Assembly (NCBI GenBank): GCA_016705245.1
Contig: JADIYM010000015.1
Span: forward strand, 62,001-126,000
DNA: 64,000 nt
Source: Blastocatellia bacterium
GTDB taxonomy: Bacteria; Acidobacteriota; Blastocatellia; UBA7656; JADIYM01
Direction of reading: 5' to 3'
The position numbers were made by a program, and so were the translations under genes. How positions within the stretch are numbered: the first letter of the stretch is position 1; each line of letters begins with the position of its first letter. Shown piece after piece: positions 21,809-32,289 of the stretch. Under the pieces are notes generated by a model. The model searched no databases. It was not told the origin of the DNA and was given only the letters and a program-made list of their open reading frames with translations.

Positions 21809-23146
21809 ATGCAATTTAACAAGACCTCACTCGTCGGCATTCTTCTCGTGAGCCTCTCGTACGGTGGCTCCTTGCAAGCCGCGGAGCAACGCCGACAGAG
21901 CACGGCGGACTCTCGTCAAGAGGCCAGCAGGCTCTTGGAGAAAGCGGTTGCAGCCAAAGGCGGACGCGAACGCCTCCGTTCCGTGAAGAACGTTCTTTTC
22001 ATCCACGGCAGTGGAAGCTATCGCAGTCTTATGGCTTTCCCTGGAAAGGAGTGGGAATGGGCCGACAACCGGCAGAACAAGATTGGCTCTCTCGACGTCA
22101 CGATGACGAACTGCGAGTTGAATATCTCGTACCTGTCCTACGCCAGCGAGGCGCAGGCGCGTCGGATCGCACCACCGGATGGTGCACTTCCAGACAATTA
22201 CGTGAGGAACACGCTAGCGTTCCTCGTCGCGCCTCAGGGCATCGACCTTGAGCCGATCGGGGTGCTCAAGGAGCGCGTCAACGGTAAGGTTCTCGACGTC
22301 ATACAGGCCGAGTTCAGAGGTGAGCGAATCGGGTTTGCTCTCGATCCTGAGACGAATCTTCCCTCGGCGTTCTTTCGGTACCTGTCCACTGGCAAGCCTT
22401 ACCACCTGGTCTTGATGAAGGATTACGCTCTGGTCGATGGTATTTGGATGCCGTCCAAGGTCTCGTTTGGTGGCGCGGCATACCTCCCAAGTACCTTCGA
22501 AATCAACCTGGACATCGACGAGCAGTTCTTCGAGAAGCCGCCGAATGTCGCTGCGGGGCCAGATGCCTTCCGCTTGCGTGGGCAAGCTCCCAAGCCATCA
22601 CCCGCTCAGCCCGTGTCATCCTCGACGAGGGGGATCGAGGAATGGATCAACGAATTGATGCAGGAAGGTGATGCAGAGACCGAGGAAGCCATCGGCGAAC
22701 TCACGAGGCAGGGTCGCGCGGCCATCGTTCCGCTCGAGAAGGCGTTCGCGACTGCCAAGTCTCCGAACGCGCGGATCAACGTCGCACGGGCACTGCTCGG
22801 AATCGATTCCGGGCACGAGGGCGCTCTCGGCGTACTCGAAACGCTTGTAGCCGATTCGCGTGCCGAGCCACGCGCGCGTCTCGGCGCAGCCTTGGTCCTT
22901 AGCACGACGGCTCCCGGCATCCGCGTGTTGACTCGCTTGCTCGGCCACCCGGATGCGGGCGTACGACGAGTAAGCGTCTTTGCCTTCGACGAACGAACCG
23001 AGTCGCTCAGTGGCGCTTCGCCGGAGGTTCAGAGTGCTATTCGAGGCGCAATCCCGGCGCTGAAGGCTGCGACCAAGGACGCGGACGAGGTGGTTCAAGG
23101 AATGGCCGAGGAGATCCTCGAGCAGATTCAGCATAATCGGCGGTGA
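21809..23146 (+). CDS. Transposon passenger: exported protein with carrier-like domain and HEAT repeats
   Basis: A 445-residue protein, signal peptide SLVGILLVSLSYGGSLQAA. The N-terminal half starts EASRLLEKAVAAKGGRERL, then RSVKNVLFIHGSG, a pattern common in acidobacterial exported proteins related to outer-membrane lipoprotein carriers (LolA-like beta-fold). The C-terminal half (about 280-440) is helical, with repeated units such as AIVPLEKAF, ARALLGID, ALVLSTTAPGIRVLTRLLGHPDAGVRRVSV and AIPALKAATKDADEVV; this fits HEAT repeats used for protein binding. ATG at 21809 (AGGTGA 7 nt upstream) is preferred over GTG at 21800. It is the only full gene in the Tn3-type element, so it is cargo. Its benefit to a host is unknown. 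Confidence 0.7.
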   Translation: MQFNKTSLVGILLVSLSYGGSLQAAEQRRQSTADSRQEASRLLEKAVAAKGGRERLRSVKNVLFIHGSGSYRSLMAFPGKEWEWADNRQNKIGSLDVTMTNCELNISYLSYASEAQARRIAPPDGALPDNYVRNTLAFLVAPQGIDLEPIGVLKERVNGKVLDVIQAEFRGERIGFALDPETNLPSAFFRYLSTGKPYHLVLMKDYALVDGIWMPSKVSFGGAAYLPSTFEINLDIDEQFFEKPPNVAAGPDAFRLRGQAPKPSPAQPVSSSTRGIEEWINELMQEGDAETEEAIGELTRQGRAAIVPLEKAFATAKSPNARINVARALLGIDSGHEGALGVLETLVADSRAEPRARLGAALVLSTTAPGIRVLTRLLGHPDAGVRRVSVFAFDERTESLSGASPEVQSAIRGAIPALKAATKDADEVVQGMAEEILEQIQHNRR

Positions 23147-23352
23147 ATGCCAAAAAGGAAGTGTTCTTCCTGAACAACGGTCCGGCCGACCTGACGTTCA
23201 AGTTTGGGGCAGCCGGAAAGGGATACCCTCCCGTCTCGTGCGACTGGAATGGCGTCCACGTCTGCACAATAGGCCTGTACGATCCATCGACTGGAAACTT
23301 CTGGCTTCGTAACTCCAATGACGACGGAGACGCGGACGTGGAACTCACATAG
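23143..23352 (+). CDS. Short fragment of an FG-GAP/VCBS-like repeat protein
   Basis: Sixty-nine residues. DWNGVHVCTIGLYDPSTG followed by NFWLRNSNDDGDADVEL matches one blade of the beta-propeller-like repeats that read GDWNGDG, IGVYDP and FYLRNSN in large secreted proteins. The preceding ADLTFKFG is the end of the prior blade. Only about one and a half repeats remain and no signal peptide is present, so this is more likely a broken gene end than a working protein. The GTG at 23143 overlaps the passenger stop (GTGA). It lies inside the Tn3-type element. Confidence 0.45.
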   Translation: MNAKKEVFFLNNGPADLTFKFGAAGKGYPPVSCDWNGVHVCTIGLYDPSTGNFWLRNSNDDGDADVELT

Positions 23353-23546
23353 GACCGGCTGAAGAAGCGGCGATTCCTGTGATCGGGACCTGAGAAGGAG
23401 ACATTCCGCGACGGTCGCAGCGAAGAGCGACGATATTGACGCCGGCCGCCGATCTGGATCTCGAGGCCGTCCGAATCTTCGTTCGATACACGAAGACGGC
23501 TGCGTTCCGACCCGAGGGTCTCTGGAAGTAGCGGCCGCGGTCAGGT

Positions 23547-23574
23547 GGCCGGGCGAGGAGAAGTTCGCCCGGCC
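23547..23574 (+). terminator. Stem-loop near the right end of the Tn3-type element
   Basis: A 10-bp perfect stem, GGCCGGGCGA with TCGCCCGGCC, around an 8-nt loop. No T-run follows. It could close the passenger transcript before the right terminal repeat. Apart from it, 23353-23613 holds nothing I can identify. Confidence 0.45.
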
Positions 23575-23613
23575 GCGGAGCTTGGCGAGCCTGCGGGACG
23601 GTGTGCCTGAGTC

Positions 23614-23651
23614 CTTAGCGTACGATTCTTTCCGTTTCCTGAAGGGACCCC
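23614..23651 (-). repeat. Right 38-bp terminal inverted repeat
   Basis: Read on the minus strand it begins GGGGTCCCTTCAGGAAACGG and ends TCGTACGCTAAG, matching the left repeat at 35 of 38 positions. TTGAC follows directly on the plus strand. The next 212 nt up to the regulator gene show no feature except its ribosome-binding site. Confidence 0.9.
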
Positions 23652-23863
23652 TTGACCGACTTGAGGAGTCTCCGGGCTGCATTGATTCCAGCCGGAATTT
23701 CTGACGAATGGTTGATTCCAACGTAGGGCGTGCCAGCCGCTTGACTTGATAGCGCTCTCTCTCCATTATTCGCCGCAGTCGGAGTGACCCGCTCTCCCCA
23801 ACCGGTATCACTCGCGGCTTGTGCAGGACTCGATCCTGAGACCCTACCAGGGGGAGGGGTGCG

Positions 23864-24481
23864 ATGCCCCAGTTCACGAACGGCGACATTCTCACGACAT
23901 TTCAGGCGGCAAAATTGTGCGGCGTGTCGCACAAGAGTATCGAGCGATGGATGGACTCCGGCTTGCTCCGGGGCTTCCGGACGCCCGGCGGTCACCGTCG
24001 ACTGAACCGATCCGACCTTCTCGATTTCGTTGCGAAGCGGAAGTCCGATGGCCACTTCGCTAAATCGCTCGAGCGATTTGGGCCAGTCAAGGTGCTCATC
24101 GTCTGCGACGGCCACGGACCCGAAGGTTCGCTCGAGAAGCAGCTTGGTAGTCTGGCGGATTACTCGGTCGCCGTTGCATCTACGTGTTTCGAGGCGGGAA
24201 TCCTCGTCGAGCGGCTGCGACCGCACGTGCTCATCATCGATCTGGCTACCGAGGGCATGAACGGACCGGCGGTCTGGTACCAGATCCACAACGACTCTAC
24301 ACATTCGGGTGTAGTCGTTGTGGCCGTCACCGATTCGCCGGAGGATGCCCGCCGCGCCTCGGCGTCCGGGATTTTTCACGGCACGATGGTTCGCCCGTTT
24401 CCACCTTCGACGCTCAGATCGAACATCGACGCGCTTCTCGAGAACACCGGATTCGTACATCGGGCTCTCGCCGATACCTGA
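23864..24481 (+). CDS. Excisionase-type HTH fused to a degenerate receiver domain
   Basis: A 205-residue regulator. Residues 8-60 form a MerR/excisionase-like winged helix (ILTTFQAAKLCGVSHKSIERW, then GLLRGFRTPGGHRRLNRSDLL), as in BldC. Residues 72-195 resemble a response-regulator receiver: VKVLIVCDG, then HVLIIDLATEGMNG with the presumed phospho-Asp, VVAVTDS with the conserved Thr, and MVRPF where KPF is usual. The acidic pair at the first strand is reduced to CDG and Lys is replaced by Arg, so phosphorylation is doubtful. AGGGGGAGGGG before the ATG is an unusually strong ribosome-binding site. It lies 212 nt from the right end of the Tn3-type element; no target is evident. Confidence 0.75.
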   Translation: MPQFTNGDILTTFQAAKLCGVSHKSIERWMDSGLLRGFRTPGGHRRLNRSDLLDFVAKRKSDGHFAKSLERFGPVKVLIVCDGHGPEGSLEKQLGSLADYSVAVASTCFEAGILVERLRPHVLIIDLATEGMNGPAVWYQIHNDSTHSGVVVVAVTDSPEDARRASASGIFHGTMVRPFPPSTLRSNIDALLENTGFVHRALADT

Positions 24482-24628
24482 CGGACGAATCGATCGTGGC
24501 TGGAAGCCACGACGTGCTCAACGGCTTCATCGCCCACCCCGACGCTCTCGTCGGGGTCGGGAGAAGCAACGACGCGCGTCAGAGACGATTATGGGTTTGT
24601 GGTGAACGTGTCTCGAGGACGCGCGCTT

Positions 24629-24745
24629 AACGCATCAGTACCGGGCGCGGTAGCGCTCGGGTCAGACTCCCGGATGGCCCGTTCTAGAGCGCTCGCGTGA
24701 ACTCGGGATCGACCCGTGCGCTACCGCGCACGGTACTGATGCGTG
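24629..24745. repeat. Inverted repeat, family D
   Basis: The arm 24631-24656 (CGCATCAGTACCG, then GCGCGGTAGCGC) pairs with 24718-24743 (GCGCTACCGCGC, then CGGTACTGATGCG). The pairing continues partly inward with CGGGTC/GATC. A single arm recurs at 4868-4890. The gap 24482-24755 holds only this and a small GC hairpin at about 24538 (CCCCGAC with GTCGGGG). Confidence 0.7.
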
Positions 24746-24755
24746 AGGCATGTGC

Positions 24756-25496
24756 CTACGGCTTGGCTGGGGCTGCCGGCTCTTCCGAGCCGCTTGCGAA
24801 GATCGACTGGAACTCAGTGATGCCCATCTTGGAGAAGGTCGTCGCGAGATCGGCGGGCGGCGCCACGTCCGAATCCGAGACTTCCAGCGTCGGGTTCTTC
24901 CAGACCGCATTGAACGTCTTGTTCTCGACACGGCCGTCGATGCGTACGATGAGGTCCTTAAGATCCTTCGCCACGAAGACCATCATCTCGGCATCGTCGC
25001 CCTCGCGGGTCGCGCGGAACTTCGCGCACGAGTGACCGTCGATCGTCTCCGTCCCGACCTGTTCGAACTTGATGCCGGGCTTCGTCAATCCCTCGAGCGT
25101 CAAGGCCATTGGATTCACGACGCTTCCCGCCTGGTCAGCTGGAAACTCGACGTAGCGCTTCGTCTCTGGCAAGAGGAGGATGGTCGGTTCCCCGGGCCGA
25201 ACGTAGAGCACGGAGTTCTTCAGGGGCGGAATCGGCAACTCGACCTTCCAGCGATCACCCTTGCGGGCGACCTCACCCGTGTACGTGAGCGGACCCGTGG
25301 TCACGGTGACCAACGCGCGATAGTCCGGCTGATTCAGCGCAATGAAAGGCGCCGAGCCGGGCTCGAAAACGGGGGCAGCCGTATTCGCATTCGATGGCTG
25401 ATTTCCTGATGGCCCAGCGACAGGACCCGACGTACAGGCCGTCATTAGGGCGACGACAGCGGTCAATACGGCAGCGACGGCAAGTCGCGTGGTCAT
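24756..25496 (-). CDS. Lipoprotein, outer-membrane carrier-like fold
   Basis: A 246-residue lipoprotein: signal MTTRLAVAAVLTAVVALMTA with Cys at the lipobox (LMTAC). The mature part is beta-rich, with PFIALNQPDYRALVTVT, LTYTGEVARKGDRWKVELP, VLYVRPGEPTILLLPETKRY and DGHSCAKFRAT. This fits proteins of the DUF4412/LolA-like group that bind lipid or protein in a half-barrel, but I am not certain of the family. AAGGAG lies 8 nt before the ATG at 25496. It lies 56 nt after the small membrane protein gene on the same strand and may be co-transcribed. Confidence 0.65.
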   Translation of the reverse strand: MTTRLAVAAVLTAVVALMTACTSGPVAGPSGNQPSNANTAAPVFEPGSAPFIALNQPDYRALVTVTTGPLTYTGEVARKGDRWKVELPIPPLKNSVLYVRPGEPTILLLPETKRYVEFPADQAGSVVNPMALTLEGLTKPGIKFEQVGTETIDGHSCAKFRATREGDDAEMMVFVAKDLKDLIVRIDGRVENKTFNAVWKNPTLEVSDSDVAPPADLATTFSKMGITEFQSIFASGSEEPAAPAKP

Positions 25497-25552
25497 GGTC
25501 GGAACTCCTTGTGAATGCAAACGACCGGGACTGGCAGCCTGATGTCCGGTCT

Positions 25553-25780
25553 TTACGGCGTGAGACGCTGAAGCGCGTAGGTCAGTCCCAGCCAGAGACT
25601 GATCGAAAAGAGAAAGACAATGAAGTTGGAGACGGTCTCTATCGCGGCCCAGGCCCGGGTCTCCGTGAACTTTGGATTTCGTGTTTCGACACGGTAGATG
25701 GCCTGGGCCAGCAACCACGACCCCAAGTACCACAGGGGAAGGGCAATCAGGAAGGCCACGAAGAGGTGAAGGATAAGCAT
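25553..25780 (-). CDS. Small membrane protein with two helices
   Basis: Seventy-five residues, no family recognised. Two hydrophobic segments are clear: MLILHLFVAFLIALPLWYLG and IVFLFSISLWLGLTYAL, joined by a polar loop of about 22 residues with several charged positions. Start codon ATG at 25780 is 4 nt after the likely stop of the upstream DnaJ/TPR gene (25785), consistent with one operon. Confidence 0.6.
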   Translation of the reverse strand: MLILHLFVAFLIALPLWYLGSWLLAQAIYRVETRNPKFTETRAWAAIETVSNFIVFLFSISLWLGLTYALQRLTP

Positions 25781-25784
25781 ACGG

Positions 25785-27462
25785 TCAGGACTTTCGGAAG
25801 AGGCGTTTGAAAAAAACCGGCCTGCGGCTCGGTCGAAGTTGTAGGTACCCCCAGCTTCTCGAGCGCGCTTCGCGCCTCGATGTTCTGAGGATCAATGAGA
25901 AGCGCGCGTTTGAAAAGGGTCCGCGCGTCGTCGAGGCGATCGAACTGGTGATAGACCTCGGCGACCTCGACGAACCGCTCCGCCGAATTCGATTCCAGCT
26001 CGAGTGCCTTTCGCAACGAGGCCTCCGCAAGCTTGTTCAGTCCGTGCAACGAGGCCAGCGCGGCTCCGAGCTTGGCGTGCATACGGGCATCTTCCGGCGC
26101 CGCCGCGATCCCTCGCTTGAGGGCCTGCACCGCGCGATCCCAATCGCCGGATTCGGCGTAGGCCGCGCCGTGATCGTAAAGCGCATCCGGTTGGACGGTC
26201 GGCTTCGCCGCCGGACCTGCCGGACCTGGTGGTGCAGCAGACTTTGGAGCGGTCGCCTCTGCCGTGGGTTCCTTCCGGGCAACCGGTTGGGAATGGGCCT
26301 CAACCGGCTTGACCTCGGCCGCCTTCGCGCTCGCTGGCGGAGGCTTCGGTGCTCTCGGCAGCGGTGCGACGACCGGAATCGGCATCGGAGGCTTGACGGG
26401 ACCCTTCGCAATCGTCGGTTTCGGTTCGGGCGCTGGCGCTGGCTCCGGGTTGGGGCGGGGTGGCGGCTTTGGCTTCGGGATGACCGGCGCCGCTGCCGGC
26501 GACCTGACCGCTGATGCCTGATCGGTCTTGTGGAGCTTGGTGTCGTAGGCTTCGCGCTCCTTCGCGTTTCCGAGCGTCGAGTAGGCATTCGTGATCGCGG
26601 TGAAGATGATCTCCAGACGAGACTTGATATCTGCATCGAATGCGGCGAGTTGAGCGTGACGATCCGGATGAAACGTCTTTGCGAGCTCTCGATAGCTCGC
26701 CTTGATCCGGTCGATGCTTGCGCGCCGCTCCACCTCGAGAATGGCGTAGAGGTCGGCGCCGGACTGGACGCTTCTGAGCTTCTCCTCGACGAGGTAGAAC
26801 GCGCGCGCCAGCTCGTCCGAGTCCGCGCCTTCCGGATGTTCCGAAACACCCGATGCCGACACCTCGAACGGGCCGCGATCGCCGATCCAGGCCTTCGTAG
26901 CTTCGCTTGGTGTCAGCACGCCCGCGTATCGCATGGCACACGCTATGCGCAGGACGAGATCCGCGTCCACGGCGACTTCGTCGATCATCGCGCTGACCGA
27001 CATCGGCCGGTCGATTCGCGACATGAAATACCCTTCGGACGGACCGAGCATCGCCTCCGAAAACCGCGAGTACGGGTTCGACACGAGCTCGAGAACGTCG
27101 TCGCGGCCTCCGAGCCAGGCCTCCACACGGCTGGTATCCTCCGATGCCTTGATTCCCTCGAGCAGGACGTCGGCGATGGGCATTCCGGCCGCCGTCGTAA
27201 CGGCGACCGAACCGCGTTCGACTGTTCCCGGCAGATCCGGAAGCGCGAACAGTCCGACGAGTGACGAACGAAGGTGTTCCGCAGCCGAGTCACCGTCCAC
27301 GCGAGGCCAGGCCGCGGACTCGAGATCGACAATGCGACCATTGTCGATCGAAATCCGGGCGGCGACATCACCATCCCGAAACAGCACGAGCACCCCCGTC
27401 TCTCGATCCACGAGACAGCGGCGAAGGTGAGCGGGAAGGCTGAATGCTTGGTTTGGCACCAT
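25785..27462 (-). CDS. DUF4388 - DnaJ - TPR protein (frameshift at the very end)
   Basis: About 558 residues in four parts. Residues 1-230 are a PATAN/DUF4388-like domain with beta and helical segments. A J-domain follows (about 240-310) with DLYAILEVERRASIDRIKASY and the HPD motif in FHPDRHAQ, ending AYSTLGNAKEREAYD. A Pro/Ala/Lys-rich linker (about 320-430) precedes three TPR units (DRAVQALKRGIAAAPEDARM and later). An Hsp70 partner is implied by HPD. The end reads GFF and should continue KRLFRKS-stop, which needs one T less in a run of seven; as printed the frame runs on to 25747. The ATG at 27462 fits a promoter at 27496-27525. Confidence 0.78.
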
Positions 27463-27495
27463 GAAGTCGGCACGACCCGGACAGAAACCGAGTGG

Positions 27496-27525
27496 TTCAT
27501 ACCGTTCGCCGGCGCGGCGTGTCAA
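27496..27525 (-). promoter_or_regulatory. Sigma-70-type promoter of the DnaJ/TPR gene
   Basis: TTGACA (27525-27520), an 18-nt spacer and TATGAA (27501-27496) on the minus strand. The start codon follows 33 nt downstream. The -35 box is perfect and the -10 box matches 4 of 6. Confidence 0.55.
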
Positions 27526-27575
27526 CTCGGTGCATTCACGGTGACCCCGCCCGGGAGCCTTCGGTTTCGTGAGGC

Positions 27576-27605
27576 TTTACACTCGCATCGAGCGATGGCT
27601 AGAAT
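27576..27605 (+). promoter_or_regulatory. Sigma-70-type promoter of the ATP-grasp pair
   Basis: TTTACA (27576-27581), 18-nt spacer, TAGAAT (27600-27605). Transcription would begin near 27612, giving a leader of about 33 nt with GGAG before the ATG at 27645. It is divergent from the DnaJ/TPR promoter. Confidence 0.55.
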
Positions 27606-27644
27606 CCGGCCCAGTTTCACTCTGCCGATCCCGGAGCACTCTCG

Positions 27645-28611
27645 ATGTCTTCGAATGCAACACAGCGACGCGTCGGACTCCTGGTAGGCACCGAACGGTC
27701 CTTTCCCGACGCACTGATTGCAGAGATCAACACGAGGGATGCGGGCGTCGTCGGTGAGTATGTGCGCATCGGCCATACGTCGATCGAAGACCCGACCCGG
27801 TACGACGTCATCGTCGATCGTATCTCGCACGAGGTCACGTATTACCAGACATTCCTCAAGCGGGCCGCCCTGGCTGGCGCATGCATCATCAACAACCCGT
27901 TCTGGCGCATTGCAGACGACAAGTTCTTCGGAACCTGTCTTGCTCGCGAGCTCGGAATCGCCGTACCGAAAACGGTCGCTCTACCCAACAAGGATTACCC
28001 CGAAGGAATCGTTGCCGAATCACTCGGCAACATGGTCTACCCGGTTGACTGGCATGGGATCGCCGAGTACACGGGCATGCCCGCCTTCCTGAAGCCCCAC
28101 TGGGGGAGGCGGATGGCGTCTGGTCAATCGTGTCGACTCGATCGAAGAGCTGATTGCGCGTTACGACGAGTCCGGCCAGAACTGCATGATCCTCCAGGAA
28201 GCCATCTCGTGGTCGATGTACGTCCGCTGTATCTGCATCGGCAAGCGCGAGATCCTCGTCGTGCCGTGGGATCCGAGGAAATCGCATTTCGAGCGTTATG
28301 TGGGCGCGATGCACTGGCGGCTCGAAGCCGAGCTCGAACGGCTCATCCTCGAGCAGGCGCGCATGCTCAACGAAGCGCTCGGCTACGACATGAATACGGT
28401 CGAGTTCGCCGTACGGGACGGCGTGCCATACGCGATCGACTTCATGAACTCCGCTCCTGATTTTGATATCACGTCGCTCGGCGAGACGTACTTCGCGTGG
28501 ACAGTGAATGCGATGGCCGACCTCGTGATCTCGCGCGCCTGCGGCGCCCGTTCGCAGCCTTCATATCGCTGGGACGCAATGCTCTCGGGGGCTCGGGCTT
28601 CGCGCGCGTAG
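27645..28611 (+). CDS. RimK/GshB-type ATP-grasp ligase (one frameshift)
   Basis: About 321 residues; an ATP-dependent carboxylate-amine ligase of unknown substrate. The N-terminal pre-ATP-grasp domain (VGLLVGTERSFPDALIAEIN, then DVIVDRISHEVTYYQTFLK, IINNPFWRIADDKFFG) is followed by the ATP-grasp lysine segment (AFLKPHWGGGW) and the metal-binding end (TVEFAVRDGVPYAIDFMNSAPD). The frame shifts near 28105 in a run of five G; removing one restores GGGWRLVNRVDSIEELIARYD. It lies 19 nt before a second, circularly permuted ATP-grasp gene. The pair probably adds amino acids or amines one after the other to a small molecule or peptide. Confidence 0.75.
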
Positions 28612-28630
28612 CGCGGCGTTCGCAACAGGG

Positions 28631-29977
28631 ATGATCGTCGACGCTATCGCTCGGTACCACGAGTTACTGTCGCCCGAGGTCGCGGCGGAGTCGTGGGATC
28701 AGCTCGCGGATGCAATGCGTCGGACGAACCTCGTCTTCGGCGAGCGTCCGATCTGCACGGTCCTGCGACCGTATCTGCTGGCGCCGTCCGAAGCGGAACT
28801 CATTTACGGCGCCGCCCGGCTCGCGCTCTCGGTCCTCGAGCGAGCACTCGAGCGAATTCCGTCCTCCGACTACGAAACCGTCCTCGGCCTCTCTCCCCGA
28901 GAGGCGGCTCTGGCGCGCATCGAATGCGGGTTCCGACCGGTCGAGACGCTTGCCCGGCTCGACGGTTTCCTCACAAGGGACGGCCACTTCGGGCTCGTCG
29001 AATACAACGCGGAGAGTCCCGGTGGGATCGCCTTCGGTCGAACGCTGGCCGACATCTTCCTCGAGCTGCCGGTGATGAAGCGCTTCGCGGCGGAGTACCG
29101 GCTGTCGTCTGAGCCTGTCCTCGAGCATTCGCTCGATGCGCTCATCGGTGCTTATCGGTCGTGGGGAGGGAAGGAACCGTCCCCGTCGATCGCCATCGTC
29201 GACTGGAAAGGGGCGCCGACGAAGACCGAGTTCGAGATCTGTCGAGAGTTGTTCGAGAAGCGAGGGTATCCGACGCGCATCGTCGATCCCGAGGAACTCT
29301 CGCTCGAAGATGGGCGCTTGCGGGCCGGTGACTTCGTCATCGATCTCGTTTACCGCAGGCTCGTGGCGAGCGAGGCGGCTTCGAAACTCGCTCCGGACCA
29401 TCCGCTCGTTCGGGCAGCCGAGCAGCACGTCGCGTGCGTCGCCAGCGGATTTGGTGCGTTTGCCCTGACGAGCAAGGCGCTGTTCGCGATCGTGAGCGAC
29501 CCGGCGACGAGCACGTGGATTCCATCGGACGAGCGGATGGCCCTGGAACGCGTGCTGCCCTGGACGCGCGTCGTTCGAGACGAGGCAAGCACGGATTGGG
29601 ATGGAACGACGATCGGAGTGCTCGACTTTGCCCTGCGTGAGCGCGAACAGCTCGTCGTCAAACCGGCCACCGAATATGGCGGGTCGGGCGTCGTGCTGGG
29701 ATGGACGGTGGATGATGCCACGTGGGCGACGGCGCTGCGGGACGCGGCCGAGCGACCTTCGGTGATTCAGCGGCGTGTGCCGCTGCCGACAGAGCCGTTT
29801 CCCGTCGTGCGGGAAGGGAAGTTGGAGCTCGTCGAGTTCATGGCCGACATCGATCCCTATCGGTTCAACGGACAGACCGGCATTGGCGCAGGCACACGAC
29901 TCTCCCAGTCACAGCTTCTGAACGTCACGGCGGGCGGAGGATCGGCGGCGCCGGTGTTCATCATCGAGCCGAAGTAG
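28631..29977 (+). CDS. Glutathionylspermidine-synthase-like (circularly permuted) ATP-grasp protein
   Basis: A 448-residue protein without signal or membrane segment. The order of motifs fits the circularly permuted ATP-grasp families: GLVEYNAESPGGIAFGR (the acceptor/metal-binding part) comes before AIVDWKGAPTKTEFEI, then the adenine-binding lysine stretch LVVKPATEYGGSGVVLG, and the end VELVEFMADIDPYRFNG with its Asp/Asn region. It is intact. It likely makes an amide or peptide bond with ADP and phosphate as products; the substrate cannot be inferred. It is downstream of the RimK-type ATP-grasp gene in one transcript. No peptide precursor is obvious in the neighbourhood. Confidence 0.7.
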   Translation: MIVDAIARYHELLSPEVAAESWDQLADAMRRTNLVFGERPICTVLRPYLLAPSEAELIYGAARLALSVLERALERIPSSDYETVLGLSPREAALARIECGFRPVETLARLDGFLTRDGHFGLVEYNAESPGGIAFGRTLADIFLELPVMKRFAAEYRLSSEPVLEHSLDALIGAYRSWGGKEPSPSIAIVDWKGAPTKTEFEICRELFEKRGYPTRIVDPEELSLEDGRLRAGDFVIDLVYRRLVASEAASKLAPDHPLVRAAEQHVACVASGFGAFALTSKALFAIVSDPATSTWIPSDERMALERVLPWTRVVRDEASTDWDGTTIGVLDFALREREQLVVKPATEYGGSGVVLGWTVDDATWATALRDAAERPSVIQRRVPLPTEPFPVVREGKLELVEFMADIDPYRFNGQTGIGAGTRLSQSQLLNVTAGGGSAAPVFIIEPK

Positions 29978-30215
29978 GGCTGGACAACGCGGTCTTGCCA
30001 GAGGACCTCGGCACTCGCGGCCCACGGTCTGACAGTCGGCCCAACTTTGAACGAAATTACTGCGCGACAGGTAGCGAGTGCACGTGACCACCCGCGCGGT
30101 GCGCTCTCGCTCGCGGCAGCCGGGGCGCTGACGGGGACCTAGCGAGCGCTGCGACCCTCACATCAGATAGAGACCTCTTCGCTATCGCTCTGGCTGCCGG
30201 GTCAGGCGGCCGCAC

Positions 30216-30253
30216 AAAAAACCGGCCGCCGGAGTGCGTGCTCCAGCGGCCGG
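30216..30253 (-). terminator. Intrinsic terminator of the radical SAM gene
   Basis: On the minus strand, CCGGCCGCTGGAG pairs with CTCCGGCGGCCGG (one mismatch, loop CACGCA) and is followed at once by six T. It lies 32 nt after the stop at 30286. The rest of 29978-30285 shows nothing else. Confidence 0.88.
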
Positions 30254-30285
30254 AAAGACCGTTGCGTGACTGATGGCCCGGGCGA

Positions 30286-32289
<2,004 letters not shown>

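Larger units (their letters stand above)
21509..23651. mobile_element. Tn3/Tn21-family non-autonomous element with passenger genes
   Basis: A 2143-bp unit bounded by 38-bp inverted repeats (35 of 38 identical) that begin GGGGTCCC and end ACGCTAAG. This is close to the Tn21 repeat in length, outer GGGG, central CAGGAAACGGAAA and inner TAAG. The flanks TTGAT (21504-21508) and TTGAC (23652-23656) fit the 5-bp target duplication of this family with one change. Inside are a C-terminal TnpA remnant next to the left repeat, a 445-residue exported protein and a short repeat-protein fragment. No resolvase or full transposase is present, so movement would need TnpA in trans. Base composition seems lower in GC than the surroundings. 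Confidence 0.85.

Noticed and set aside
21542..21814. A 90-residue minus-strand protein at the left end of the Tn3-type element
   Set aside because: Its second half is the TnpA C-terminus read in the wrong frame; the first half has no recognisable family and no ribosome-binding site.
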